Shown in pieces: positions 47,359 through 55,262 of a stretch of 64,000 nucleotides of DNA. The position numbers and the translations under genes were made by a program. The stretch comes from Porphyromonadaceae bacterium UBA4277 (GTDB lineage: Bacteria > Bacteroidota > Bacteroidia > Bacteroidales > Muribaculaceae). The DNA lies in contig DGVT01000107.1 of NCBI GenBank assembly GCA_002395965.1, positions 1 through 64,000 on the forward strand, in the 5' to 3' direction. Below the pieces are notes generated by a model. The model was not told the DNA's origin. It did no database searches and saw only the letters and a list, made by a program, of their open reading frames with translations. Positions within the stretch are counted from its first letter, which is position 1; every line of letters starts with the position of its first letter.

Positions 47359-47634
47359 TTATTTATCATCGTAATGACCATAGGCAGCCAAAATATCGAC
47401 ATGCACTTCATCGTCAACGATTTCATAGATAAGACGATGTTTGCGTGTAATGCGACGGCTCCATTGTCCGGAACGATTACCTGAAAGCTGTTCAGGGCGG
47501 CCGGTGCCTGTGCGGGGATGCAGCTCGAGTTCATTAATGAGTTTCAGAAACTTATTAAAGGCTTTAGGTTCATCTCGCTCAAGTTTGTCGGCATCGTCCA
47601 ACGCATTAGCCGAAAACACTATTCGGTAGGTCAT
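47359..47634 (-). CDS. YoeB/Txe-type mRNA interferase toxin
   Basis: This 91-residue RelE-superfamily toxin has the YoeB layout GRPEQLSGNRSGQWSRRITRKHRLIYEI, with Glu, Arg and the C-terminal His-Tyr pair (YGHYDDK) that form the catalytic site. Such toxins cleave mRNA on the ribosome. Its ATG overlaps the upstream antitoxin stop by 4 bp (ATGA), the usual antitoxin-toxin coupling. Confidence 0.9.
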   Translation of the reverse strand: MTYRIVFSANALDDADKLERDEPKAFNKFLKLINELELHPRTGTGRPEQLSGNRSGQWSRRITRKHRLIYEIVDDEVHVDILAAYGHYDDK

Positions 47635-47882
47635 CGTCCAATGCGTTTACGGAAGTCTGAAAAACTTTCACCAGGCAACATGGCATAGCTCTCGCCACGT
47701 TTGATTTGTTCTCTGGCTTCGTCCACTCGACTAAAAAAATCTTCTTCGGTCATGAGCGTTGCGTCCTGCTTGTTCTTAACAAGCCGACGCAGAGATCTCA
47801 GGGCTTTTTGGAGCAATTCTTTATCATTGCCTATCATCCCTAATGCCTGGTCAATTTCAGATTTAATTTCACAAGTGGTCAT
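47631..47882 (-). CDS. Antitoxin partner of the YoeB-type toxin
   Basis: This 83-residue protein precedes the toxin gene with a 4-bp overlap. It is mostly helical and ends in a charged segment (MTEEDFFSRVDEAREQIKRGE, FSDFRKRIGR) that probably binds the toxin. It lacks a clear Phd/YefM start, so the DNA-binding fold is uncertain. The pair is flanked by chromosomal genes, with no mobile element around it. Confidence 0.78.
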   Translation of the reverse strand: MTTCEIKSEIDQALGMIGNDKELLQKALRSLRRLVKNKQDATLMTEEDFFSRVDEAREQIKRGESYAMLPGESFSDFRKRIGR

Positions 47883-47910
47883 TGCAATAATTGTTTTAAC
47901 AAAGTTGTTA

Positions 47911-49092
47911 CTATTTCAGCGCCTCAAGCTGGTTGGTGAGCGGGTTGGAATACATCTGCAGCATCTTGGTGTACATGTAGAAGCGGTCAAACTCGCTGAG
48001 CTTGATGTCGGTCTTGTCGATTTGTGCCGACAGATACTTGGTGAACGCCTCTTTCTCCTCGGGGGTGTATTTGTCGGCAAAGTCCTTGTTCTCAAACAGG
48101 ATGTCGTGGGCTATGTAGTTGGTCTTGAAAATCTTGTAATTCTCGTGTATGGCGTGGTCGATGATGTGGCATATGCGCGTCACGGTGAGCATCTTGTCGA
48201 GGTCGGCAGGTATCTTGTCAAGCTCGTCGTTGATGCACGGTGTGAAGCTGTAGTGCACTTCGCCCTTGTAGCCCTGTATGCCGGTCTGCATGCTGATAAG
48301 GTCGTCCTCGGGGCTCTTCTTCCAGTTGGGGTTCTTGTCGCGCATGAGGAATTCCTTGGCCTTGAGGTAGTCGTTGGGGTCATACTCATAGCTGATGGCG
48401 ATGGGTGCAATATTAAGCTCCTTGAGAGCCTCGACTATCGACTTGTCGCGGGCGCCGTAGGTGAGCATCTTGATCAGGCTCTCTTGCGTGCGGTCGTCGC
48501 TGTTTTTGCAGCGGCCCTCGCGCTGGGCAAGCCAGATGCACTCTTTCTTCTGCGTGATGGCAAAGTGCATGTAGCCCGAGAGCTGGATGGCTGCCTGCAG
48601 TGTCTGGATGCGGCCCAAGTTGCGTTTCACGATGAAAGCCTTGTTGAGACGTACCAGCTTGTTGATCCAGTCGAAAATGAGCAGGTTGTTGCCTATGGCT
48701 ATCTCGCACGACTTGCGGCCCTCGTTCAGAAGCAGGTAGCCTAATTGTGCCGAGTCGAGCACAATGTCGCGATGGTTGGTTATGAACAGGTTAGGGATGT
48801 CCTTGTCGATGTTTTCCATGCCGCTCGACGACAGTCCGGCGGTGGTCTTTGCCAGCAGACCGTCGAGGTAGGGTTTCATGATTTTCATCTGGAACTCATG
48901 CTTAGAGTTCACACTCAGCAGCACATGCTTGAGTTCGCTATACTTGTAGTTGGGCAGCACTAAGCTCACAATATGCTGGAATGCAGGCTCCTGCACCAAT
49001 ATCGACATTTCGTTGTGGAAATCCTTGTCGGCGATGGGACAGATGTCGCTATACTCAGCCGGCACTACTACGTTTTCGTCTTGCATCATCAT
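47911..49092 (-). CDS. 1-acyl-sn-glycerol-3-phosphate acyltransferase-like protein (large form)
   Basis: This 393-residue protein has the acyltransferase HxxxxD motif in ITNHRDIVLDSA and a second glycine-rich motif IWLAQREGRCKN. It is longer than PlsC and resembles Bacteroidetes proteins annotated as acyltransferases, with a C-terminal helical extension (YTPEEKEAFTKYLSAQIDK). It is probably involved in phospholipid synthesis. Three consecutive ATG codons lie at the start; the first is used. The promoter is at 49130-49137. Confidence 0.82.
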   Translation of the reverse strand: MMMQDENVVVPAEYSDICPIADKDFHNEMSILVQEPAFQHIVSLVLPNYKYSELKHVLLSVNSKHEFQMKIMKPYLDGLLAKTTAGLSSSGMENIDKDIPNLFITNHRDIVLDSAQLGYLLLNEGRKSCEIAIGNNLLIFDWINKLVRLNKAFIVKRNLGRIQTLQAAIQLSGYMHFAITQKKECIWLAQREGRCKNSDDRTQESLIKMLTYGARDKSIVEALKELNIAPIAISYEYDPNDYLKAKEFLMRDKNPNWKKSPEDDLISMQTGIQGYKGEVHYSFTPCINDELDKIPADLDKMLTVTRICHIIDHAIHENYKIFKTNYIAHDILFENKDFADKYTPEEKEAFTKYLSAQIDKTDIKLSEFDRFYMYTKMLQMYSNPLTNQLEALK

Positions 49093-49129
49093 AGTGATAG
49101 GTATTTTAGAGTGTTTTTTTCATTATGCG

Positions 49130-49137
49130 CAAAGTTA
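49130..49137 (-). promoter_or_regulatory. -7 box of the large acyltransferase gene
   Basis: TAACTTTG on the minus strand, 37 bp before ATG 49092. It abuts a 56-bp duplicated sequence. Confidence 0.6.
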
Positions 49138-49281
49138 CGAATAAGCGAGAGAAAAACAAAAAAAAACTTGTTTTTTGTTTGTTTTCCCGAGCGACAGTAA
49201 CTTCGAGGCATAGCCTCAACGTTACCGAATAAGCGAGAGAAAAACAAAAAAAAACTTGTTTTTTGTTTGTTTTCCCGAGCG
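49138..49281. repeat. 56-bp exact direct repeat separated by a covarying palindrome
   Basis: Bases 49138-49193 and 49226-49281 are identical (CGAATAAGCGAGAG through TTTTCCCGAGCG). Between them 49197-49225 folds as GTAAC-TTC-GAGGC-ATA-GCCTC-AAC-GTTAC, the same plan as 8451-8480 but with different outer stems. Part of the gene-free stretch 49138-49624. Confidence 0.85.
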
Positions 49282-49417
49282 TCAGGACTTCCGTGCAAAC
49301 GAGTGCAAAGTGGAACTTGTTCCAACTTTGCCAAGTGCAGCCGGAAGAAGGCGTAGCCAAACTTCGAGGCGTGTATCAAAAGTCGATAATGGGAAGTGTA
49401 TCAAAAGACCAGGGAAT

Positions 49418-49543
49418 GACCTCGAAGAGGTCGGACGGGTCGAAGACCCGACTTCGTGTTAAAGACCATGCAAGTGCATCGTAGATGCACGCAGCTTGGT
49501 CACAGACAGCGACTTGTGAAAGTGCCCCGTAGGGGAACTTCAC
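49418..49543. repeat. Array of four small hairpins with GNA triloops
   Basis: The stems are GACCTC-GAA-GAGGTC (49418-49432), CGGGTC-GAA-GACCCG (49436-49450), GTGCATC-GTA-GATGCAC (49474-49490), and a longer imperfect stem around CCCC-GTA-GGGG (49516-49543). Each has a different arm sequence but the same C-GNA-G loop. The spacer CGCAGCTTGGT plus CAGACAGCGACTT is shared with 227-252. No gene is visible. Confidence 0.75.
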
Positions 49544-49624
49544 TTTTATCTCAAGTAAAAAATTCCCCTTTTTCTGTGTGTTGGGTTATGATACTCGAGG
49601 CGCAGGCCAAACTTCGGCCTGGGG

Positions 49625-50728
49625 TCAGCGCTGCAGGGTGGCGGCATAGTCGCGCCACTTCTGGATGAGGGCTTGCAGGTCGGCCGGCAGTGCGCTGTCG
49701 AAGTCCATCTGCTGCCCCGTGGTGGGGTGGACAAAGCCCAACGTCTTGGCATGCAGGGCCTGTCGCGGGCACAACTTGAAGCAGTTCTGGATGAACTGGT
49801 TGTAGCTGGCCGTTTTGTAGCCTCGCAGCACCTGGTCGCCGCCGTAACGCTCGTCGCTGAACAGCGGATGCCCTATGTGCTTCATGTGCACGCGTATCTG
49901 GTGAGTGCGCCCCGTCTCGAGCTGGCAGCGCACCACAGCCACATGTCCCAGATTCTCGAGAGTGTGATAGTGTGTCACGGCGTGCTTGCCCTGGTCGCCG
50001 TCGGGAAAAACGCACATGAGCAGGCGGTCGCGCGGGCTGCGACCGATGTTACCCTCGATGGTCCCGTCTTCGTCTTTCATCTCGCCCCACACCACGGCTA
50101 TGTACTGCCGCTTGGTGGTCTTGTTGAAGAATTGCGCTCCAAGCGAAGTCTTGGCATGTGGAGTCTTGGCCACCACGAGCAGTCCCGACGTGTCTTTGTC
50201 GATGCGGTGCACCAGACCCATGCGCGGGTCGGTAACGTCGTAGTCGGGGTTGTCCTTGAAGTGCCATGCCAGGGCGTTGACCAGCGTGCCGTCGTAGTTG
50301 CCGTGTCCGGGGTGGACGCACATTCCGGCGGGTTTGTTCACCACTAAGAGCTGGTCGTCTTCATACACGATGTTGAGCGGGATGTCCTGAGCCACGATTT
50401 CGTTCTCATAGCGTGGGCGGTCCATCACCACGCTGATGATGTCGAGCGGGTGCACGCGGTAGTTGCTCTTCACCGGGCGTCCGTTCACGCGTATGCACTC
50501 GGCCTCGGCGGCGTTCTGGATGCGGTTGCGTGAGGTGCCCTTGATGTGCTCGACAAGATACTTGTCGATTCTGAGCAATTCCTGGCCGCGCTCCACCTCA
50601 AAGCGGTAGTGCTCCCAGTAGTCGCGTCCGTTCTCGCTGAAGTCGGGGTCGCTGAAGTCGAGCTGTGTAGAGGCATCGCCCAGCGGCTGCTCGTCAAGCT
50701 CGTCGGGAGTGAAAATGTCTTGTGTCAT
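49625..50728 (-). CDS. RluA-family pseudouridine synthase (RluD-like)
   Basis: This 367-residue protein has an N-terminal S4 RNA-binding domain (LLRIDKYLVEHIKGTSRNRI, ECIRVNGRPVKSNYRVHPLD) and an RluA-type catalytic domain with the active-site Asp in VHRIDKDTSGLLVVAKT. Family members make pseudouridines in 23S rRNA (positions 1911/1915/1917 for RluD) or in tRNA. An acidic N-terminal extension of about 45 residues precedes S4. It follows the PASTA gene by 15 bp. Confidence 0.9.
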   Translation of the reverse strand: MTQDIFTPDELDEQPLGDASTQLDFSDPDFSENGRDYWEHYRFEVERGQELLRIDKYLVEHIKGTSRNRIQNAAEAECIRVNGRPVKSNYRVHPLDIISVVMDRPRYENEIVAQDIPLNIVYEDDQLLVVNKPAGMCVHPGHGNYDGTLVNALAWHFKDNPDYDVTDPRMGLVHRIDKDTSGLLVVAKTPHAKTSLGAQFFNKTTKRQYIAVVWGEMKDEDGTIEGNIGRSPRDRLLMCVFPDGDQGKHAVTHYHTLENLGHVAVVRCQLETGRTHQIRVHMKHIGHPLFSDERYGGDQVLRGYKTASYNQFIQNCFKLCPRQALHAKTLGFVHPTTGQQMDFDSALPADLQALIQKWRDYAATLQR

Positions 50729-50743
50729 TAATCAGTGGTAGAG

Positions 50744-51442
50744 TTAAGGTGCTGTGGATGATGCGTTCTTGACTTTATTGACTTGATTCTGGTAGTTCTT
50801 GAGGTCTTCCTCATAGTTTTGCTGCTCAATGGCATCGATGGTGGCGCTGTCGAGCAGTGCCTCGGGGTCGAGGTCGGCAATGGAGCCGTCGCCCACGGTG
50901 AGGCGGATGAACGCGTTCACACTCACCATGGCACCCTCCGACACCTGATGACCATTGACCGTGACTTGCAGAATGAGTCCTTTGTAGGGCGATGCAACGC
51001 TGTCAACCTGCACGTTCTTGAACCCGTAGGAACGTAGCATGGCCAGGCCCTGGCGGATGGAGTTTTCCTGGAGCTTGGGCAGTTTCACCGAGCGTGGGTG
51101 CATGGCATTCACCTTGAGATAGATGGTGCGTATGGCCTTGATCATGCTCAGCGGACGCGGGTCTTGGTCGATGACCACGCCGGGCTTGAACTGCTCGTCA
51201 TAGGTGGTGGAGTCGCTGATGTCCCACTTGAAGCCGGCTTTTTCCAGCTTCTCGGCGGCCTGCACCAGGGGCAGGTTGCGCACGTTGGGCACGCGCATCT
51301 CCTGGCCGTGGCTGGTGAAAACGTCGATAAACAGCAGGGCTATGTAGCCCAGCAGAATGGTGGCCACGGCAATGAGAAGGCCGTGGAGCAGAAACGGGTG
51401 CTCTTCTTTGAATTTATTAAATCCGTTATTGTTAGTACTCAC
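50744..51442 (-). CDS. PASTA domain-containing membrane protein
   Basis: This 232-residue protein has one N-terminal membrane helix (LLHGLLIAVATILLGYIALLF) and three PASTA-like modules outside the membrane (VPNVRNLPLVQAAEKLEKAGF, LPKLQENSIRQGLAMLRSYGF and a weaker third). PASTA domains bind peptidoglycan-type ligands in other bacteria. The start is GTG (51440-51442); no ATG is available before residue 90. The gene lies upstream of the RluA-family gene, a common Bacteroidetes pairing. Confidence 0.85.
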   Translation of the reverse strand: MSTNNNGFNKFKEEHPFLLHGLLIAVATILLGYIALLFIDVFTSHGQEMRVPNVRNLPLVQAAEKLEKAGFKWDISDSTTYDEQFKPGVVIDQDPRPLSMIKAIRTIYLKVNAMHPRSVKLPKLQENSIRQGLAMLRSYGFKNVQVDSVASPYKGLILQVTVNGHQVSEGAMVSVNAFIRLTVGDGSIADLDPEALLDSATIDAIEQQNYEEDLKNYQNQVNKVKNASSTAP

Positions 51443-51471
51443 AGCAAATAATCTTTAATAGTTGTAATTTG

Positions 51472-51479
51472 CAAAGTTA
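51472..51479 (-). promoter_or_regulatory. -7 box of the PASTA-RluA operon
   Basis: TAACTTTG on the minus strand, 29 bp before the GTG start. It supports the GTG assignment. Confidence 0.6.
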
Positions 51480-51601
51480 CTAATTAATTGATAATTGACA
51501 ATGGATAATGGAGAATTAATAATTGGCAATTGATAATTGACAATGGAGGGGTCGCCGCAGCCTGCGGTGACCCCACTTCAGCAAAGAATGCTTTCTACTT
51601 G

Positions 51602-53419
51602 TTATTCCAGATCAAGGATTATGTTGATCAGCTTGTTTACGTCATCAACATCTACCATTTTGTCGTTGTTAAGGTCGCCTAAAATGCCCGACTGGTTGCC
51701 ACCGCCGCCAGTGCCGGCATCTTCATTAATATCGTAGAATTCTTTCCATACAGCCATCTCTTTGTAGAGCTCTTTGGTGCCAGCAGGTACGTGTAGTTTG
51801 CAGGTGCTTTGTTGCACACCGCTGAACACGCTGGCATCGATGGGGATGGGTCTCGGTCTGGGGCAATACACATCCCCCAGCTGGGTGCAGCCCGAGAAGG
51901 CCGACTTGCCTAGTGCGGTGAAGTCGTTGGGCAAGGTCACCTTTTTTAGTGCCGTGCAGTCCTTGAACGCGTCTTCGGGAATTTCATATATAGAGTTACC
52001 TAAAGTCACCGTCTCAACAATTTCTTTCACACCAGCGAATTTACTGATGCTGGCGCAATAGCTATTATCGATATTAAGTGTTTTGAGATTGACGCAACCA
52101 CCAACTATGCTGATACCATAAGTGTCGATAGATATTACCGATTTAGGGATGGTGAGCGATTTCAGACCGGTGCAACCCGAGAACACTTGGTTGCCGATAG
52201 TTGTTACAGAGTTGGGGAAGGTCGCCGAGGTCAAACCGGTGCAGTTTTCGTAGGCACCAGAAGAAACATTTTTCACCGAGTTGGATATGGGCAGCGTAGT
52301 CAGGCTGGAGCAATCCTTGAAGGCACTAGAGCCAATCTCTTCTACAGAGTTGGGGACGTTGACCGTTTTCAGGCTGGAGCAGCCAGCGAATGTGTAACTG
52401 GGTATGTTCGGTATCGTGTTGGGGAGGGTCACCGAGGTCAAGGCAGAGCAGCCATTAAAAGTATAACCGTACATGGTAGTGACCGAGTTGGGGATAGAGA
52501 CTGTCTTCAGGTGGGTGCAGCCATTGAAGGCATAGGTGGAAATGACAATGAGCGAGTTGGGTAAGTTGATCGAGGTCAAGCCGGTGCAACCCTCAAAGCA
52601 TGAAGTAGCAATTCCTTTGGTGCCCGCATTAAGAGTGATGTCGGTACCGTCGGGCATCTCACCTTTATATTTATAGGCAGCCGAGCCTATATATACAAGC
52701 CCGTCAGCCTGATTGTTCCACCACGGAGTTCCTTTCATGACATTTGAACCGACCAGATAGAGGGACTTAGGGAAGTTGATCGAATTCAACGAAGTGCAGC
52801 CATTGAACACAACATTATGTAACTCTTCCAGTGTTTCTCCGTAAAAAAAGACAGCCGACAAGTTGGTGCAGTTTTCAAATGCGCCGTATTTAATAGTTTT
52901 AACTCCTTCAGGAATTGCGACCATGTGCAAACTTGTACAGCCTTTGAATACATTATTACCGATTGTTTCGACAGTGTTGCTTAGGGTAAGCTCACTGGCT
53001 TTAGTGCAGCCTTGGAAGACACTATTGGCAATTTCAGTGACACCATTGGGGATAGTGATTTTTGTGAGAGCGGTGCATTGATAGAAGGCACCTTCGCCAA
53101 TCTTCTTGATGGTGTTAGGGATATTTACTTTTGTGATAGTTGAGTTCTTATAAAAAGCACGCATACCGATATAATTGACTGTGTAAGTCGTTCCTTCATT
53201 GGTGACAGTTGCGGGGATAGTGATTTCACCTGACAGATTAGTGTAATGGGGATGGGTGTCAGTGTTACTGAGTGAAGGGTCATAAATCAAGCTCACGGTG
53301 GCTGCACTCTGACTCGTAACATAATAGAAGAAATTACCGGACTTAAAAGATGCCTGATAGGCACTGGCACTGAGTGAGACGAGCAGCATCAGTGCTGCAG
53401 TAAGTAAAAATTTTTTCAT
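51602..53419 (-). CDS. BspA-like leucine-rich repeat protein with dockerin-like tail
   Basis: This 605-residue secreted protein has a signal peptide (MKKFLLTAALMLLVSLSASA). It has about 17 repeats of the BspA type (I-x-N-x-V-T-x-I-G-x-x-A-F-x-G-C-x-x-L pattern), forming a solenoid over residues about 80-540. It ends with GDLNNDKMVDVDDVNKLINIIL, a calcium-binding dockerin-like half-motif. BspA-like proteins often mediate attachment. The frame runs upstream to 53482, but ATG 53419 gives the signal peptide. It follows the 116-residue dockerin-like gene by 28 bp. Confidence 0.88.
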   Translation of the reverse strand: MKKFLLTAALMLLVSLSASAYQASFKSGNFFYYVTSQSAATVSLIYDPSLSNTDTHPHYTNLSGEITIPATVTNEGTTYTVNYIGMRAFYKNSTITKVNIPNTIKKIGEGAFYQCTALTKITIPNGVTEIANSVFQGCTKASELTLSNTVETIGNNVFKGCTSLHMVAIPEGVKTIKYGAFENCTNLSAVFFYGETLEELHNVVFNGCTSLNSINFPKSLYLVGSNVMKGTPWWNNQADGLVYIGSAAYKYKGEMPDGTDITLNAGTKGIATSCFEGCTGLTSINLPNSLIVISTYAFNGCTHLKTVSIPNSVTTMYGYTFNGCSALTSVTLPNTIPNIPSYTFAGCSSLKTVNVPNSVEEIGSSAFKDCSSLTTLPISNSVKNVSSGAYENCTGLTSATFPNSVTTIGNQVFSGCTGLKSLTIPKSVISIDTYGISIVGGCVNLKTLNIDNSYCASISKFAGVKEIVETVTLGNSIYEIPEDAFKDCTALKKVTLPNDFTALGKSAFSGCTQLGDVYCPRPRPIPIDASVFSGVQQSTCKLHVPAGTKELYKEMAVWKEFYDINEDAGTGGGGNQSGILGDLNNDKMVDVDDVNKLINIILDLE

Positions 53420-53447
53420 AATAATATATTTTTTAGGTTTATAAAAT

Positions 53448-53798
53448 TTATACGGATTTGAGAATGATGTTAATAATGGCATTCACGTCGTCCACATCCA
53501 CAATGCCATTACCATCAAGGTCGGCATTGCCGGGGTATTTAGCCTTGCCCTTGTTGTAAACTCTGTAACCGCTGTCTTCATCTCCCACAAAGCACCATAG
53601 ACTATAGTCGTCGACAGCACTTACGGTCTCAGGAAAGGCGAGTTGTTCGTCTTCGGTTTCAGCTGTCATATAATACTCATTATACTTGACGAAATACCAG
53701 AAGGTGCTTGCAAGAGCAGGGTCGCTGGTGGGCTTAAACGGTAATGCCTGCACCACAATAGGCAATAATAATGCTGCTAAAAATATAATTTTCTTCAT
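53448..53798 (-). CDS. Small secreted dockerin-like protein
   Basis: This 116-residue protein has a signal peptide (MKKIIFLAALLLPIVVQA), a short unrecognised middle (residues 20-85) and a C-terminal dockerin-like tail, GNADLDGNGIVDVDDVNAIINIIL, very similar to the tail of the next gene. The middle ends in WCFVGDEDSGYRVYNKGKA. The pair appears to share a promoter and a display or assembly tag. It may be the remnant of a larger protein. Confidence 0.75.
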   Translation of the reverse strand: MKKIIFLAALLLPIVVQALPFKPTSDPALASTFWYFVKYNEYYMTAETEDEQLAFPETVSAVDDYSLWCFVGDEDSGYRVYNKGKAKYPGNADLDGNGIVDVDDVNAIINIILKSV

Positions 53799-53818
53799 AG
53801 TCTTAAATATGTTTTTTA

Positions 53819-53826
53819 CAAAATTA
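53819..53826 (-). promoter_or_regulatory. -7 box of the dockerin-like/BspA-like operon
   Basis: TAATTTTG on the minus strand, 20 bp before ATG 53798. Confidence 0.6.
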
Positions 53827-54059
53827 CAATTTTAATAATGAAAGAGCTAAAATATTATATGTTTTTTAAAGTGAATGCATAAAACTCCACACTTTTACAC
53901 GAAAAACCACACATTTTTTAGTATTTATATTCAATCAGGCCCTGAATCTGACGGACTTTCAACTCGCGTGCATCAGCGGCCTCATCTTGTTTTTAGGGTA
54001 CGAAGACGCTGTCACTAAAAATAAAGTTGTGTTTATTATGAGTTTATAGCTTTTAATTA

Positions 54060-54067
54060 TAATTTTG
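54060..54067 (+). promoter_or_regulatory. -7 box of the DUF2284 gene
   Basis: TAATTTTG lies only 9 bp before ATG 54077, so the transcript may be nearly leaderless, or initiation may occur from another promoter. Confidence 0.5.
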
Positions 54068-54076
54068 CAACTTGAT

Positions 54077-54631
54077 ATGTTTACAACAACAAGAATAGAG
54101 GCTGAAATTGATTCTGCCACCTATGTGGCAAAGTATCGTGACACCCAGCGTGTGCAAGGCTATTGCGCTCAGTGCGGCAACTTTGGGAAGGTGTGGGGCT
54201 GTCCGCCACTTCCTGCCGATGGTGATGACTGCGTCAGTGGGTTTAACCGTGTAAATCTGTATGGTATAAAAGTGGCTTTTGACAATGAAATGCTGCAACA
54301 TACCTACACCACAGATGAGAGCAGGAAAATCGTAGAACAAGCACTTGATGAGGTATGGGCCGAATGGTTGCCAAAGTTATATGCCATGGAGGCCGCCCAT
54401 CCCGGCAGCCGCGTGTTTACGGGACGTTGCCGGCTGTGTCGTCCACTGGAGTGCAGCCGTGCCAACGGCAAGTCCTGTCGCCATCCCGACAAGATGCGTC
54501 ACTCGCTTGAGGCTGTGGGCTTTGATGTGGTAAAGACAGCCCGCGACTTACTTGGCATAGAACTGCAGTGGGGGCGTGACGGACACCTGCCGCCATACCT
54601 GACGCTGGTCACCGCCATTTTCTTGCCATAG
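54077..54631 (+). CDS. DUF2284 domain-containing predicted metal-binding protein
   Basis: This 184-residue soluble protein has many Cys residues in the DUF2284 pattern: CAQCGNFGKVWGCPPL near the N-terminus and CRLCRPLECSR plus SCRHPDKMRHSLEA later. These probably hold a metal or iron-sulfur cluster. The family is widespread in anaerobes and has no established reaction. The longer frame starts with a TTG inside the -7 box, so ATG 54077 was chosen. Confidence 0.85.
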   Translation: MFTTTRIEAEIDSATYVAKYRDTQRVQGYCAQCGNFGKVWGCPPLPADGDDCVSGFNRVNLYGIKVAFDNEMLQHTYTTDESRKIVEQALDEVWAEWLPKLYAMEAAHPGSRVFTGRCRLCRPLECSRANGKSCRHPDKMRHSLEAVGFDVVKTARDLLGIELQWGRDGHLPPYLTLVTAIFLP

Positions 54632-54784
54632 ATGCTGCTTCTCAGGGATTTATTCACACACCGGACGCACAGCCATGCCTATGAAGCCCGAAGTGCCAAA
54701 GTGAGTGGAGGTGGCCCAACGGGCCGGAAGAGTGTGTGCTGCGGTGCGTTGCGAGAACCACACTTCGTTGTTTCGGGCACACTT

Positions 54785-54860
54785 CAGTGCTTCGGTGGAT
54801 ACTCCAGTGCTTCGGTGGATACTCCAGTGCTTCGGTGGATACTCCAGTGCTTCGGGCACA
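54785..54860. repeat. 20-bp tandem repeat, 3.8 copies
   Basis: CAGTGCTTCGGTGGATACTC is repeated exactly at 54785, 54805 and 54825, with a partial copy at 54845. The gene-free stretch 54632-55262 consists mostly of this and two other tandem tracts. Confidence 0.9.
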
Positions 54861-54887
54861 CTCCCCCTAACCCCCTCTAACTTAGAG

Positions 54888-55000
54888 GGGGAGCTGGCGC
54901 GCTGATTTGCTTTGGGGAGCTGGCGCGCTGATTTGCTTCGTGGAGCTGATGGCGCGCTGATTTGCTTCGGGGAGCTGGCGCGCTGATTTGCTGGCGTGAT
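54888..55000. repeat. 25- to 29-bp tandem repeat, about four copies
   Basis: A unit of the form GGGAGCTGGCGCGCTGATTTGCTT recurs near 54888, 54914, 54940 and 54969 with small insertions (for example TGATGGCGCG in the third). Confidence 0.85.
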
Positions 55001-55026
55001 TTTCATCGAAATCATGCAAAAAAAAA

Positions 55027-55057
55027 GAAATCGGCTGAAATCATCTCAGCCGATTTC
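55027..55057 (-). terminator. Terminator downstream of butyrate kinase
   Basis: A perfect 12-bp stem, GAAATCGGCTGA (55027-55038) with TCAGCCGATTTC (55046-55057), is followed on the minus strand by a T run. It is about 200 bp past the buk stop, beyond a tandem repeat tract. Confidence 0.65.
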
Positions 55058-55100
55058 TTCGTTTTGCGTGTTAGTGAAAAGTATTCACTATATGGCGTGA

Positions 55101-55261
55101 TACTTAATACTTAATACTTAATACTTGTTACTTCGTACTTAATACTTGTTACTTCGTACTTAATACTTGTTACTTCGTACTTAATACTTGTTACTTCGTA
55201 CTTAATACTTGTTACTTCGTACTTAATACTTGCTACTTCGTACTTGCTACTTAATACTTAG
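55101..55261. repeat. 21-bp tandem repeat abutting the butyrate kinase stop
   Basis: TACTTAATACTTGTTACTTCG is repeated about six times, with degenerate ends. The tract stops directly before the buk stop codon (55263-55265). Confidence 0.9.
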
Positions 55262-55262
55262 G

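Noticed and set aside
49089..49484. Open frames of 68-96 codons with KQTKNKFFFVF repeats
   Set aside because: They are produced by the exact 56-bp duplication and AT-rich repeats, not by a protein-coding gene.
54632..55010. Open frames of 82 and 121 codons over the 54.7-55.0 kb repeats
   Set aside because: They are translations of tandem repeats, with no plausible start signal or family match.
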